Shown here piece after piece: positions 31,997 through 42,599 of a stretch of 64,000 nt of DNA. The translations under genes were made by a program, and so were the position numbers. Source of the DNA: Torymus aiolomorphi (Eukaryota > Arthropoda > Insecta > Hymenoptera > Torymidae); assembly GCA_036365515.1 (NCBI GenBank), contig CM070877.1, positions 88,421,522-88,485,521 of the forward strand. The letters are read 5' to 3'. Positions within the stretch are counted from its first letter, which is position 1, and every line of letters starts with the position of its first letter. A model generated the notes under the pieces. That model worked only from the letters and a program-made list of their open reading frames with translations, was not told where the DNA came from and made no database searches.

Positions 31997-32603
31997 TTAA
32001 CTGCACGGAAACTGACCATAACTTTGACCATGACCTTGACCCAAGGTCATATCAGAATTTTTCGGTTTTTCTATTTACGAGGTCAAAAGTGAGGGTTGCC
32101 GTTAAACAAAATTGATTTAACCTTCAAACGACATCATCCTTGACCTCAAGTTCATGGTCAAGGTCACGATCAGTTGGGCCCCTCCAAACACTACAACTTC
32201 TGTATTTAACACTCGTATGCGTAATTATGGGAATGTTTGGATGCGTTGATTGATTTTGATTTTAAACATGACCATGACCATGGCCTTGACTCAAGGACAT
32301 ATCTAAACGTAAAATTTTCCGCTCTTTCCATTTACGAGGTCAAAAGTGGGGGTTCCCATTTGAAAAAATCGATTTGACCTTCAATTGACCTCAAGGTCAT
32401 AACCGAGGTTACGATCAGTTGGGCCCCTCTGAACCCTACAACTTTTGTATTAAAAGTTTTTTTCCATCTCCCTTAGTTTTCGAGATATTTGCCTGGTGGT
32501 TTTAAAATGGGACACCCGGTATATATAATTATAAGAAATTAATATAACCACAAAATTTAATAAAAAATGTTTATTAATTCATAATAAATGAACAAATTAT
32601 AAT

Positions 32604-33197
32604 TCAAATATACATAAAGTGATAGGATTTTGATATTTCCTTCACGTTTTTGTTATGTTGATGCTCAAGCATCCATCTTTTTATAACTACTGCGTTTCGA
32701 AGTGCGCATACTGGAAAGTTACAGGCAGTATGGTTGGTACATGAGACTGATTCTGCAGGTAGACTTTTCAATGAAGGACATCCCATCTTTTCGATATTAG
32801 TAACTAATCTGGAAATTATAAATATTATGAAAAACGTTTTTTATGAAAATAATTTTATAACAAAAATAGCTTACTGATCGGGGAAAAATCTCTTCAACCA
32901 TTTACTTTTCTCCATTCCTTTCACATAAATCTCTGCTCCGAAGAGTACCCCACTTAGAGTGTTTTCTAGTTCATCGTATGGGATGTTGCCTGCTCTCCAC
33001 ATTATTCCATGGAAATTTTGTTCAAGCCAGCGATTTTCAGACTTGTTTTTTTCCAACAACATGTCCCATGTATAAGGCGGTTTAAATAGGAAAACCGATG
33101 GTGTAGGGTCTTCCTCGAGAGGGATGATAGCTACTTCCTTGAAGACGAATTCATTCAAGGTAATTTTGAAACCATGGACATCAACAATATACTTCAT
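32604..33197 (-). CDS. Polinton-associated protein of unknown function (left copy), two exons
   Basis: Exon 1 is 33197-32875 (ATG before KYIVDVHGFK) and exon 2 is 32808-32604; donor CA/GTAAGC, acceptor TTTCCAG, phases agree, giving 175 residues. The protein is related along its length to the gene at 44770-45285 at the other end: VDVHGFK / VDMQGFK, FVFKEVA / FVLKELA, FLFKPPY / HLFKPPF, FHGIMW / YHGLSW. The C-terminus has a Cys/His cluster (CTNHTACNFPVC) that may bind zinc. A longer upstream frame to 33341 exists but the internal ATG fits the paralogue. Function unknown. It is divergent from the polymerase gene. Confidence 0.75.
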
Positions 33198-33359
33198 CTT
33201 GATGCTGCGACTGTTCTCGAACGAGAGCAAGGGAGTGAATGAGGTTTTCAGCGTCTTACTGTTTATTTTATAGTCGCCCTTCCTATTTTGTTTAACCAAT
33301 CGCGTTATTTTTTTTCTCCCCACCACATCACCTACACCCAATCAGAACCGATCACTTTT

Positions 33360-33435
33360 CGCGAATTTTTAAATAAAAGGAGGTGTGTGTGCGGCGGATA
33401 GTCATTCGACTGCCTCGCGCGGTCAATGGCTCAAG
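33360..33435 (+). promoter_or_regulatory. Likely promoter of the polymerase gene
   Basis: TTTTTAAATAAAAGGAGG at about 33366-33383 is TATA-like and lies about 60 bp before the first in-frame ATG. The same intergenic space serves the minus-strand gene. Confidence 0.5.
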
Positions 33436-36400
33436 ATGCCTCAATACTTCAAAAATACAGCTCTTATGCTATGTCAATCGTATCGGCTTGCTTTAAGTGG
33501 TGCGGCTGACCAAAATGATGTGAACAATTGGATTGCGCTTGGCCGTAGCGCTCTAGTTGAAGCTGAAAAATTGGCTCAGCGCAGGCCCGAGTTAAGAGAC
33601 TTAACAGTGGCTGATAGGCAAAAGTTGCAAGCTGCCATCGCGCTCATAAAGAGTGTTCTACTCTTGTTGAGCGAACATCGAGTGGTGGGTGCCGGGCTAC
33701 AAGCGAGTGAAAATGGCCCCTCGGTAAGCTGGGATGATGTCGAATCAGCTTTCGAGAACAGAATAAAGACGGGTGTCATCACAAACCGGAGACATCTTGA
33801 TTTATTAAAGTTCATGAAAGACGCTAAGCAACAATTTATTGAAAAAGTGCGTGAAATTCTTAAAGAACTTTTAAAAGTGAACACAGTGTTAGCGGCCGAG
33901 TACGCTATAGTTAAAAATGGCGAAGAGACAATTGAAATAAAATATTTCAACACAAAAACAGCTTCGATATATTCGACTACGGACTTGAATGAGTGGTTTG
34001 TTATGAACGTGCACAATCCAATCGACACTGATATGGAAGAGTTTCAAGAGCGCGAGTCGGGCTGGTCGCTTAAATCAATCTTAAATTTAGTTGTGAACAT
34101 TTACAAGTTCAATCCAATGAGAGGAAGCTCGTACATTGATTTGCCGCCATTCATCAAGAACAAGAAGGCGTGTATAAATGTAGAAAATCAAGATAATGAA
34201 TGTTTCAAGTGGGCAATTCTATCGGCACTACACTATACTAGGATAAATTCTAATCGAGTGGCGACATATGTACCTCATCAGGACGATCTCAACTTTAAGG
34301 GAATCAATTTTCCCGTTGATCCCAGAAAAGTTGGTAAGTTTGAGAAACAAAATGACATTTCTGTAAATGTGTACTATTTAAAGAAAAAAGGAGAAGCGTT
34401 TGATGTCTTACCTCGTCACTTGACGGCTGACAAAAAAGATACACATGTGAATTTATTACTCATTGAAAATAATTATGTTGACGAGAATGAAGATGGCTCG
34501 GCTCTCAATGATGATGATATTGAATTTAAATTCCATTATGTATGGATAAAAAATTTATCAAGACTGTGTAGTAAACAGCTTTCTTCGCACAACCGTAAAA
34601 CTTTCATCTGTGACCGCTGTCTACATTATTTTCGAACTGAAGAGAAGTTGACTAAGCACATAACTGACTGTGAAAAAATAAATCAGTGTAAAATTACTCT
34701 TCCATCTGTGAAAAACAATACTTTAGAGTTTACAAACTTTGGTTTTAAGAATCGTATGCCGTTCGTAATATACGCTGACTTTGAATGTATATTGAAGCCT
34801 GTAATTGACAATGAATGAGCTTACCAGCATCACGGGCCGTTTAGTGTGGGATTTTTCATTAAATGTAGCTATGATGACTCTCTCTCGGAATATAAGAGTT
34901 ATAGACAAGAGGATGAACAAACCGAATCTCCAGCCAAATGGTTTGTACAGAGTCTTCGCTCTCTGGCTGTGAAATTGAATGATTCATATAAAAATCCAAA
35001 GCCAATGAATAACCTAACATCGCTTGAAAAAATTATGTTTGACCGAGCACGTCTATGTCATATTTGCGAGAAGCCATTTACTAAGGAAGACAAGCGAGTA
35101 CGCGACCATTGCCATTTTACGGGAAAGTGAGTATTTATTTCTCTCTCTCTCTCTCTCTCTCTCTCAACTAAAAATTATTGCAGATATCGTGGACCTGCAC
35201 ATAGCAAATGTAATCTTGGCTTCCAAGACTCGAGAACGATCCCCATAGTTTTTCACAACTTGAGCGGATACGATTCTCATCTCTTTATCATAGAAACTGC
35301 AACGTGCTTTCCAGGACGAGTTTTGCTACTTCCACAAACAAAAGAGAAATACATATCTTTTACAAAGTTTGTGGAAGGTACAGACATAAACCTGTGATTC
35401 ATCGACTCGTTCAAGTTTATGGCTTCATCACTCGACAAGTTGGCATCATATTTGGAGAAACTGAATACTCTGGAGCGAATGTTTAAAGAAGATGGTCTAT
35501 GCGATGAACAAATTTCACTTTTGAAGAGAAAAGGAGTTTTTTCATACGACTATGTCTCATCGTTCGAAAAGCTAAACGAACCAAATCTCCCTTCGAAAGA
35601 TGACTTCTTTAGCAGTTTATATAACGCTCATATCAGCGATGAGGATTATGAGCATGCACAGAACGTTTGGCAGAGTTTCAGCATACAAGATCTTGGGCAG
35701 TACTCTGACTTATATCTCAAGACAGATGTTATACTATTGACTGAAGTTTTTGAAAATTTCAGAAATAATTGTCTTGAGGCTTATGAGTTGGATCCCGCTC
35801 ACTATTACACGACACCCGGATTGACTTGGGATGCAATGCTCAAAAATACTCAGGTATGATTTACTTTAAATAAAATTAATTAACTAAAATTCACAATTAA
35901 AAAAAAACAAATTTTATATTTTACAGATTAAACTTGAGCTTCTTACCGATGTGGGCATGTTGCTGTTTATCGAGCGCGGCATACGGGGAGGAATAAGTCA
36001 ATGTTGCAATCGATATGCAAAAGCGAACAACGCGTACATGAAGGATGGTTACAACACTAACGAGGACGAAAAATATTTGATGTATTTCGATGTGAACAAT
36101 TTGTACGGTTGGGCAATGACTGAGCCCTTAACCTATGGTGGCTTCAAGTGGGTGCAGAATGTCAACGAACCAAACTTCTTCGACATCCCCGATGACTGCG
36201 ACTTTGGATACTTTGTCGAGGTGGACCTGAAGTATCCCGAGTCACTGCATGATTCGCATAAAGATCTGCCGTTCTGTGCCGAACACATGGCGCCTCCTGG
36301 CTCGAATCAGCATAAACTTATGACGACGCTTCACGACAAAACTCGTTACGTGCTACACTACCGAGCACTTAAACAGGCTTTGAAACATGGCTTCGTTCTC

Positions 36401-37651
36401 GTCAAAGTCCATCGTGCCATACAATTCAAGCAGAGTCCTTGGCTTAAAAAGTACATCGATTTGAACAGCGCAAAAAGGAAGGAAGCCAAAAACAAGTTTG
36501 AAAAAATGCTTTTCAAACTTTTCAACAACGCTGTGTATGGCAAGACGATGGAGAATGAGAGGAAACGCGTTGACGTGAAGCTAGTCACTAAGTGGAAAGG
36601 TCGCTATGGAGCCGAGGCACTTATCGCATGACCGAATTTTCACAGCTCTGACATTTTTGATGAAGACCTCGTTGCTGTGCAACTGCTGCGCACGGAGATC
36701 TACATAAGAAAGCCAATCTACATTGGATTGTCAGTTCTGGACTTATCAAAAACGCTAGTATACAGGTTCCACTATGACTACATGCGAGATCGTGTAGGAG
36801 ACCAAAGCCAGTTATTGTACACCGACACGGATAGTCTGATCTATGAAGTCACAGGTGTTGACATGTACAACGTGATGCGGCAAGACATCCCCGAGTTTGA
36901 CACATCAGACTATCCACAGACCAATCCATTTAACATGCCACAAGCCAATAAGAAGAAGGTTGGCTTGATGAAGGATGAGTGCAACGGTGAGATTATGCTA
37001 GAGTTCGTCGGGCTGCGGAGCAAAATGTACAGCGTCAAAGTCCAGAACCAGAAACCCATTAAGAAGGCCAATGGAGTGAAGACTTCTGTAGTCAAACTCT
37101 CCATCAGCTTTGAGGATTACATCAAGTGCCTTCACGAGAACGTCATCGTCACTCGAGAGCGCCGAAACATCAGGTCTCGACATCACAATATCCACACTGA
37201 GAAAGAGAGGAAAATTGCTCTCAGTACCCATGACGACAAACGCTGCCTGCTGCCTGGCACTGCAGATACGCTGCCCTCGGGCCACTACAGAGCAGGAGTG
37301 GTGGGGGAAGAGCAGGCCAATCAGAACGAAGAAGTTGCTGGAGAGGGGGAACGCGAGCCGCCGAACGCCGCCGCCACCGAAGAGCTTCTATATAATGAGG
37401 CCGCGCGAGAGCAGGAGGTCATTCGCACAGTCGAGCCTTCCAGCAGTAGTCTTCAGCAACAGCTCCAGCGGATCTCAACGCCGCTTCCTCGATCTTGGCA
37501 GCAGATTACTTCAGTTGCGCAGCCGCTTCTCGCTGTCTCACGGCCGTTTCTTGCTGTCTCGCAGCCGCTTCCTGCAGCTTCGCTCCTCGTCTTAAAAAGA
37601 CCTTGTGAGGAAAATACTGAAAGTATTATTAAGAAAAGGAGAGAAATCTAA
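33436..37651 (+). pseudogene. polB: Protein-primed DNA polymerase B of Polinton
   Basis: Family-B polymerase that would copy the linear element from a terminal protein. The reading frame starts at the ATG at 33436. It includes a C2H2-type finger (CDRCLHYFRTEEKLTKHITDC region, about 34607), exonuclease motif YADFEC (about 34770), motif A DVNNLYGWAM (36089), motif B KLFNNAVYGK (36515) and motif C YTDTDSL (36818), then a Gln/Pro-rich C-terminal extension beyond the usual end (about 37290-37651). Two introns fit: 35127-35183 (57 nt, with a (TC)n tract) and 35854-35926 (73 nt). Breaks are three in-frame TGA codons at 34816, 35395 and 36629. No frameshift is seen. The exon reading frames are otherwise continuous. 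Confidence 0.9.
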
Positions 37652-37735
37652 GGTTTGTATTTTCTTAAAGTAATTTTTTCGTTTTATTTTTTCTTCTATT
37701 CAAAAACTAATCATTTACAAAACTTTCTGTTACAG

Positions 37736-38035
37736 ATGGATTTTTCAAAATTAAGCGCTATCGCGCATGGAGGATTCCTTCCCACAAAAAGACTGGTCGA
37801 TCTGACCAAGGGCCAGCTGTACATGGTGACAAGTCTGAAGGATGTGACTACCAAGTATGGAAAAAAAGTTGTGACTGAGCTGGAGAGAGAGTTCGACGTG
37901 TTTATGCCAAAGAGAGTATCGGAGGCTCTTTAACAAGATGAAGAGTTCTACTTGAAACTCCAGGACGCAGCGAATAAGTGCGAACTATTTATAAAATATC
38001 ACGGTGGTTCGAGTGTAGAATTTAGCGGCAAATAA
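37736..38035 (+). pseudogene. Small Polinton protein, possibly DNA-binding, with one stop
   Basis: The ATG at 37736 follows an acceptor-like CTGTTACAG. The frame gives MDFSKLSAIAHGGFLPTK and then FDVFMPKRV, an in-frame TAA at 37931-37933, and continues in frame through KLQDAANKCELFIKYHGG to a TAA at 38035 (99 codons in all). A short gene of this kind after polB is familiar from insect Polintons. A single-stranded-DNA-binding role would fit but cannot be shown here. It may be spliced to the polB transcript (donor-like AAG/GTTTGT after 37651). Confidence 0.55.
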
Positions 38036-38039
38036 TTAA

Positions 38040-38280
38040 GTAATGTGAACATATGTAGTTAACCTTTAAGTATTGCGAAATGTTTAAGTATTTATGAAAA
38101 AATATATATTGAAAATGGTTAAGTATTTGCGAATATATATATAAATCAAGTATTGCGAAAAATATAAGTTAAGTATTGCGAAAATAAAATGTTAATTACG
38201 AAAAATATATATAAGTATTACGAAATATAGTTGAGCGCAAATGTATATATATTTTTTTAATTTATTATTAAACAAACTCT
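38040..38280. repeat. Degenerate AAGTATTGCGAAA repeats between convergent genes
   Basis: Words of the form AAGTATT(G/A)CGAAA recur about six times, mixed with (TA)n, between the plus-strand small gene and the minus-strand integrase. AATAAAA at about 38183 on plus could serve as a poly(A) signal. Confidence 0.6.
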
Positions 38281-38324
38281 TTGTTTAACTTTAAAAATTG
38301 TTTTTATTAAAAAATTCCATATTC

Positions 38325-39239
38325 TTACGTATCTTTTTTCTCAATCCAACTATTATGTGAATTATCAAAGCCAAGCCATTTTACAAAAATTTTACATCCT
38401 TTTTTCTTTATTACTTTTTCTACAAGATAAATATCTGGATACTTGGCCTTGAGTAGTTCTTGCTCGTAGAAACCGCCTGAAACAGGCTGATCTTGATAGT
38501 CCTTTAGATGGTAAGTTGGAGGATTTGTAGCTGCTACACGTACAATTGTAAATATCTCTGTAGACCAATTGGGAGTATATCCTTTGTCAAATACTGCTTT
38601 AGCCTTGCTCACTCGGACTTTGTCACCAATTTTAAATTTTGGTTTAATTTTCTTAGTTATTTTAGGGGAAAATTTCCTCAGTATATCTGCTTCATTATTG
38701 GCTGTTACATCTTTAGGTTTCACGCCAATAGTACGATGTTTACGATTATTGTATGCAGTAAGTAAATCGGGTAAAATATCTAGCCACTTGTAGCTGCCGC
38801 GCAAACTGAATTTTTTTCACATTACACTTTTTAGCGTACAATTAAAGCGTTCATATATGGATGCTTTTAGGTTGCTATAGGTTGAGTACAATTTAATTTC
38901 GTATGTGTTCATAAGTTTTTGAAAATCTGTGTTATAAAATTCTTTTCCTCGATCAGTATGGAGATTTTTCGGTACTCTGCCTTTAGCCAGCACAGATTTC
39001 ATAGCTTTTGAGACATCTTTGCCTGTTTTTCTCTTTACAGGAATAGCCCATGCATATTTGGAGAAAATGTCGATTATAGTGAGCAAGTACCTATAGTCCT
39101 TATTATCGCGCGAATATGGAATCATTTCGACGAGATCTGCTTGCCAAGTTTCATCCAAACCACGTACGTCAAAGTGTCGACGTGTATAGTTACGTCTTGC
39201 AGGTTTATGTAGTTCTTCAACTAGTCTTTCGTGTTCCAT
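38325..39239 (-). pseudogene. int: Polinton integrase with chromodomain, one premature TGA
   Basis: Retroviral-type integrase that would insert the element. From ATG 39239: TWQADLVEM (D35), HTDRGKEFYN (D96) and IYERFN (E130), an rve core with about 33 residues between the last two acidic residues. Past an in-frame TGA at 38815-38817 the frame goes on with the C-terminal part, KVRVSKAKAVFDKGY and then a chromodomain (YLVEKVIKKKGCKIFVKWLG), ending at 38325. About 304 residues in all. An N-terminal zinc-binding region is not obvious. It lies 10 bp downstream of the fibre-like gene on the same strand. Confidence 0.88.
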
Positions 39240-39249
39240 GTTTTTGGAA

Positions 39250-39603
39250 TTACGGATTGAATACCTGTGCCAAACTCTCTTTTATAGTTAAAACGTCAGC
39301 TTTTATTTGAGATTTCTGGGCATCAAGTTCATTTCTATGATTATCAACTATTATATTCAAATCATCTAGCCTAGCTCTAAGTCTTGTAGTTATGTCAGTT
39401 ATTCCTCGAATTTCTATTTGAATAATATTTCGTAGAGACTCTAAGTTTACAGCATCGCTCGGCTGTTGAGGTTCGGCAATATTACATAATTTTTTATTTT
39501 CCATGTCGTAGTGACCGTCAAACGTGACTTTAAAGCCAACGCCAGGTGGCCCTCGACTGCCTTCGGTTTTTCCAAGATTACGTCCAAACACGTCGACGCT
39601 CAT
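39250..39603 (-). CDS. Fibre-like virion protein with collagen-like turn and coiled coil
   Basis: The ATG at 39603 (MSVDVFGRNL) gives 117 residues. A short collagen-like stretch (GSRGPPGVGF) leads into a region resembling phage tail-fibre starts (DGHYDMENKKLCNI), then DAVNLESL and a C-terminal helix with heptad spacing up to the stop. Such a fold would make a trimeric spike or fibre. Role inferred: receptor-binding or vertex protein. The frame is intact. Neighbours are the integrase downstream and a conserved Polinton gene upstream on the same strand. Confidence 0.65.
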   Translation of the reverse strand: MSVDVFGRNLGKTEGSRGPPGVGFKVTFDGHYDMENKKLCNIAEPQQPSDAVNLESLRNIIQIEIRGITDITTRLRARLDDLNIIVDNHRNELDAQKSQIKADVLTIKESLAQVFNP

Positions 39604-39633
39604 TTTGAGAATGATTCGTTTATTCGTGTGCAC

Positions 39634-40527
39634 TTAATATATATAGCCTGCTTCGCGAAGTTCTTCGATTATAGAGTGTATCTCGTTTACATGACTTGGA
39701 TTTCCGGCAGACCTTTCAGCTACTAGTAAGTGAAGCCGGTCAACGAGCTCGTTTGGATCGTCCCAGTACATATAGTCCAAAGCAGTATGTTTTTTCGCAA
39801 TTTTATAACGAGGTAATGAACCACCTTTAATCGATTCATTTGTTTTCGAGGTAATATTGAACATTGGAGCAATAAAATTATTAAATTTATTACTATTATG
39901 AAAACGAATCTTTTCGTTCTTGTCATATCGCGTTTTATGAACAGACGATAGTTTTTAAATTTTGCGATAATTTTTTAAATCATCTGAACTTATATTATTT
40001 TTATTTGGTTGTTTCGCTATGAGTAACTCGAGTAATCCTGTAGTTTTCGGATATGCTACTCCGTTAATTTTAATTTTATTATTATGAAAACTAATCGGTA
40101 AATTACCAATAAAAAATTCACCCTTTTCATTTCGTACTCCATAAATTTTGTCAAGATACTGAGGCTGATTAAGCTTGAGGGCCTTGACGTACAAATCAGA
40201 GTCATCAGCATCGTTATCGCTACCTGCTGTTTCGAAAGATGTGTCATGGACGTTCTGTAGAGTATCATTGAACTCACTGTCAGAACTTTCGTTCTTTTTG
40301 TCATTCTCCAAACTTTGTTCGACTGTATTATGTTTAACACTACTTTGTTCAATATTTTTCTGAGCTACAAGTTTTTGAAGCGGATCAACTATTGGTTTAA
40401 AAGTTTCACTTAAAATCATTTCGACATTGTCTTTCCCAAATTTTAATATTCTATATTTGCGTTTAATCGCATCTCGTGCCTTAACGAGTTGACGAAGCAC
40501 GTTTTTTTCTCGTTGAAAGTCAGTCAC
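39634..40527 (-). pseudogene. Conserved Polinton protein of unknown function, one stop
   Basis: One frame of 298 codons broken only by a TAA at 39955-39957. The N-terminus is basic and helical (NVLRQLVKARDAIKRKYRIL). The centre is Ser/Asp/Glu-rich and probably disordered. A C-terminal part reads YLDKIYGVRNEKGEFFIGNLP and, after the stop, DYMYWDDPNELVDRLHLL and EIHSIIEELREAGYIY. I recognise it as typical of insect Polintons but know no function. It lies between the packaging ATPase and the fibre-like gene, all on minus, probably co-regulated late genes. Confidence 0.7.
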
Positions 40528-40568
40528 GTTGTCGTTTCAACGTTCAGTCTGAAACTGCTGATTGTTAC

Positions 40569-41273
40569 CTATGTGTATGCTATATTTATAGCAAAATTGT
40601 CAAAGCCCTTACGAAATCTGCCGTCATTTATTCCTCGATCTTTATCGATGACTAGAAAACCGTGCTTATCATCTGTCCAACACTTAGAGCACAATTCTTT
40701 AAAATGTATATAAGTCATATCGGTATTTACGTGATCGTCATAGATATGCTTTAGATTTACCTCATCTTGTCTAAAAATGGCAAGTAAGTTTACATTATCT
40801 CTGACAAGATGTTTTGGAACGTGAGCATAAGTTTGGCATAGATAAAAACAATCAACCTTTTTATGTCTGCCCATGCAGAAGAAGGCCCTAACATTATCTT
40901 GTTTTTCGCAAGCAATATCGTCAAATATCATGATAGAGTTCGGAAGCGCGTGGTCAGGATCGGCAACTGCATCGTGCTCGCTGAACGGAAAATATTGTAC
41001 ACCTTCTATGGGTTCTAAGATTTCATTTAAAAATTTATATTTTGGTTGATTGAGAGACTTTGAGTAAACGTATACGTTTTCAAATCTAACACCATTAGGA
41101 TGCGTTATGAGAGCAAGTAAACTATTTGTTTTTCCGCAGTTTGACGGACCGCAGAACACGGCTCGTATACTATCAGGAAGTAGATCGCCGTGTCGCTTTT
41201 CTCTTTTATCATGCTCTACAAGTACATCAAAATTTTCTATTGGCAGCTTTACCGACTGCTCCTTGAAGTTCAT
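40569..41273 (-). CDS. Packaging ATPase (A32/FtsK-HerA type)
   Basis: 234 residues, intact. It would pump DNA into capsids. Walker A is GPSNCGKT (residues 42-49) and Walker B is IMIFDD (about 114-119), followed by a sensor-like CQTYAHVP. Length and motif spacing suit the Polinton/adenovirus-like and poxvirus A32 group. The ATG at 41273 lies about 50 bp below a shared divergent promoter. Its reading frame has escaped the decay seen in polymerase and capsid genes. Confidence 0.88.
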   Translation of the reverse strand: MNFKEQSVKLPIENFDVLVEHDKREKRHGDLLPDSIRAVFCGPSNCGKTNSLLALITHPNGVRFENVYVYSKSLNQPKYKFLNEILEPIEGVQYFPFSEHDAVADPDHALPNSIMIFDDIACEKQDNVRAFFCMGRHKKVDCFYLCQTYAHVPKHLVRDNVNLLAIFRQDEVNLKHIYDDHVNTDMTYIHFKELCSKCWTDDKHGFLVIDKDRGINDGRFRKGFDNFAINIAYT

Positions 41274-41376
41274 GATCTTTACTCTATGAAAACCAAATCA
41301 CGACTGATTGCTGCGAGTATAAATAGCGGTCTTATATAGCTTTCACCATCAGTTGCCCGTTGACTTTCGAAGAGTG
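41274..41376. promoter_or_regulatory. Divergent promoter between ATPase and PLA2 gene
   Basis: CTTATATAGC at 41332-41341 is the plus-strand TATA box, 35-45 bp before ATG 41377. GCTATTTATACTCG on minus (about 41317-41330) could serve the ATPase. All in 103 bp. Confidence 0.6.
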
Positions 41377-42222
41377 ATGATCATTCACAAACGTGGACGC
41401 GGTTTAGTTAATAAAATTATCAATAAACTTCCATTTGAGCTCCACATACCCGGTTATCAGTACTGCGGCCCCGGCACTAAGTTGGCAAAACGTTTAGCTC
41501 GAGGAGATCTTGGAATTAATCTCTTAGACACTACTTGCAAGGAGCACGATATAGCTTATTCTAAAAATCGTGAAAACGTTCAAGCGAGAAACGACGCAGA
41601 TAAAATTTTATCTGAGAAAGCTTGGAAACGCGTTAAATCAAAAGACGCTAATTTTGGTGAAAAAGTGGCTGCATACGCTATAACTAATACTATGAAATTA
41701 AAATGTAGACTCGGTATGGGGTTGAAGAAGAAAAATAAAAAGCGAAAGAACACTAAAAAATTGGGAATGGGTTTAAAGAAGAGAAGCCAAGTTCCCTTGA
41801 AAAAAATTATCAAAGCTGGTGCCTTTAAATCACCGCCAAGTAACTGCGCTCTAACAGTCATACGATCAGCTTTGAAAAAAGCACGGAGCGCTGTTAAAGA
41901 ATCTGAAGGTAAAAAGAATATTAAAATTCCACGTATTTTACCAGTCCCCACGAAAACAGGAGGGGTATTGCCATTTCTCATACCTCTATTTGCAGGTTTG
42001 AGTGCAACTGGCGCTCTAGCTGGTGGTGCTGCTGGAATAGTAAAAGCCGTAAACGACGCAAAAGCCGCTAAGGAGCAGTTGGAAGAAAATAAAAGGCATA
42101 ATAAAACTATGGAAAGTGTAGCGTTGGGCAATGGCTTATATCTTAAACCACACAAAGTAGGGTTAGGTCTCCATTTAAAAAAAAAAAAAGTTCATGAAAT
42201 TACCTCAGCGAGCACTTACTGA
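41377..42222 (+). CDS. Virion protein with phospholipase A2-like domain
   Basis: 281 residues from ATG 41377. Residues 27-33 (YQYCGPG) are the calcium-binding loop and residues 54-61 (CKEHDIAY) the His-Asp catalytic dyad of the viral PLA2 type known from parvovirus VP1. A basic middle with repeated MGLKK motifs (about 100-140) is followed by a hydrophobic, glycine/alanine-rich segment (FLIPLFAGLSATGALAGGAA, about 205-230), a charged helix and a Lys-rich tail. It probably acts on endosomal membranes during entry. The end overlaps the protease gene by 29 nt in another frame. Intact frame. Confidence 0.8.
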   Translation: MIIHKRGRGLVNKIINKLPFELHIPGYQYCGPGTKLAKRLARGDLGINLLDTTCKEHDIAYSKNRENVQARNDADKILSEKAWKRVKSKDANFGEKVAAYAITNTMKLKCRLGMGLKKKNKKRKNTKKLGMGLKKRSQVPLKKIIKAGAFKSPPSNCALTVIRSALKKARSAVKESEGKKNIKIPRILPVPTKTGGVLPFLIPLFAGLSATGALAGGAAGIVKAVNDAKAAKEQLEENKRHNKTMESVALGNGLYLKPHKVGLGLHLKKKKVHEITSASTY

Positions 42223-42556
42223 CGCCGACATATTAAAATATGCAAAACTTTTAAAAATACCTAATTTTCGAGGAGTATTTATGAGAAACGCATTGCCGGC
42301 TTCTGGCCCACACTATTACGAATCGGCTATAGTTAATCTAGATGATGCTAGCGGCCCTGGGACACACTGGGTTGCATATAGAAAAAGAGGCAAAAATGTT
42401 ATATATTTCGATAGTTTTGGCGATCTTCGACCGCCTTTAGATTTAATATTATACCTCGGAGTAGACGAAGTTAAATATAATCATGAAAGATATCAAGATT
42501 TTGACACATACAATTGCGGACATCTATGTCTAAAATTCTTGTGCGGGGCTATATAA
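42194..42556 (+). CDS. Adenain-type cysteine protease
   Basis: 120 residues, intact. It would mature virion proteins, as adenovirus protease does. Candidate catalytic residues: H58 in GTHWVAY, D73 in YFDSFGD, Q101, and C108 in YNCGHLCLKFL, the order of the C5 (Ulp1-like) family. The ATG at 42194 lies inside the tail of the PLA2 gene, so the two are translationally linked or come from separate transcripts. The stop overlaps a TATATAAGG box (42549-42557) that would drive the next gene. Confidence 0.87.
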   Translation: MKLPQRALTDADILKYAKLLKIPNFRGVFMRNALPASGPHYYESAIVNLDDASGPGTHWVAYRKRGKNVIYFDSFGDLRPPLDLILYLGVDEVKYNHERYQDFDTYNCGHLCLKFLCGAI

Positions 42557-42599
42557 GGAGAGGCGGGGGAAACATTGCATCATTCTGATTTAAGCTGTC
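42547..42599 (+). promoter_or_regulatory. TATA box of the penton-like gene
   Basis: GGCTATATAAGGAGAGG spans the protease stop; the next ATG is at 42600, about 45 bp on. Same spacing as at 43310, 44705 and 45421. Confidence 0.6.

Larger units (their letters stand above)
29577..32519 (+). mobile_element. Tc1/mariner-superfamily element with long repetitive ends, inserted in the Polinton
   Basis: Terminal inverted repeats start CCGGGTGTCCCATTTTAAAA and run through CCACCAGGCAAATATCTCG on both sides, flanked by TA (29575-29576 and 32520-32521). Length 2,943 bp. Inside the left end, a unit of about 270 bp (TTGTAGGGTTCAGAGGGGCC ... AAGGTCATTTGAAG) occurs three times (about 29652, 29926 and 30185). 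The right end holds inverted copies (32091-32460). A transposase frame lies in the middle. The insertion interrupts the Polinton between its accessory cluster and core genes. Confidence 0.88.

Noticed and set aside
31719..32115. Repetitive frames on both strands (PVKARSEMTR / LTGRVISDLA)
   Set aside because: Created by the 30-bp minisatellite in the mariner-type element.
41580..42155. 191-codon minus frame opposite the PLA2 gene
   Set aside because: Phe/Ala-rich shadow of a Lys/Ala-rich coding frame.
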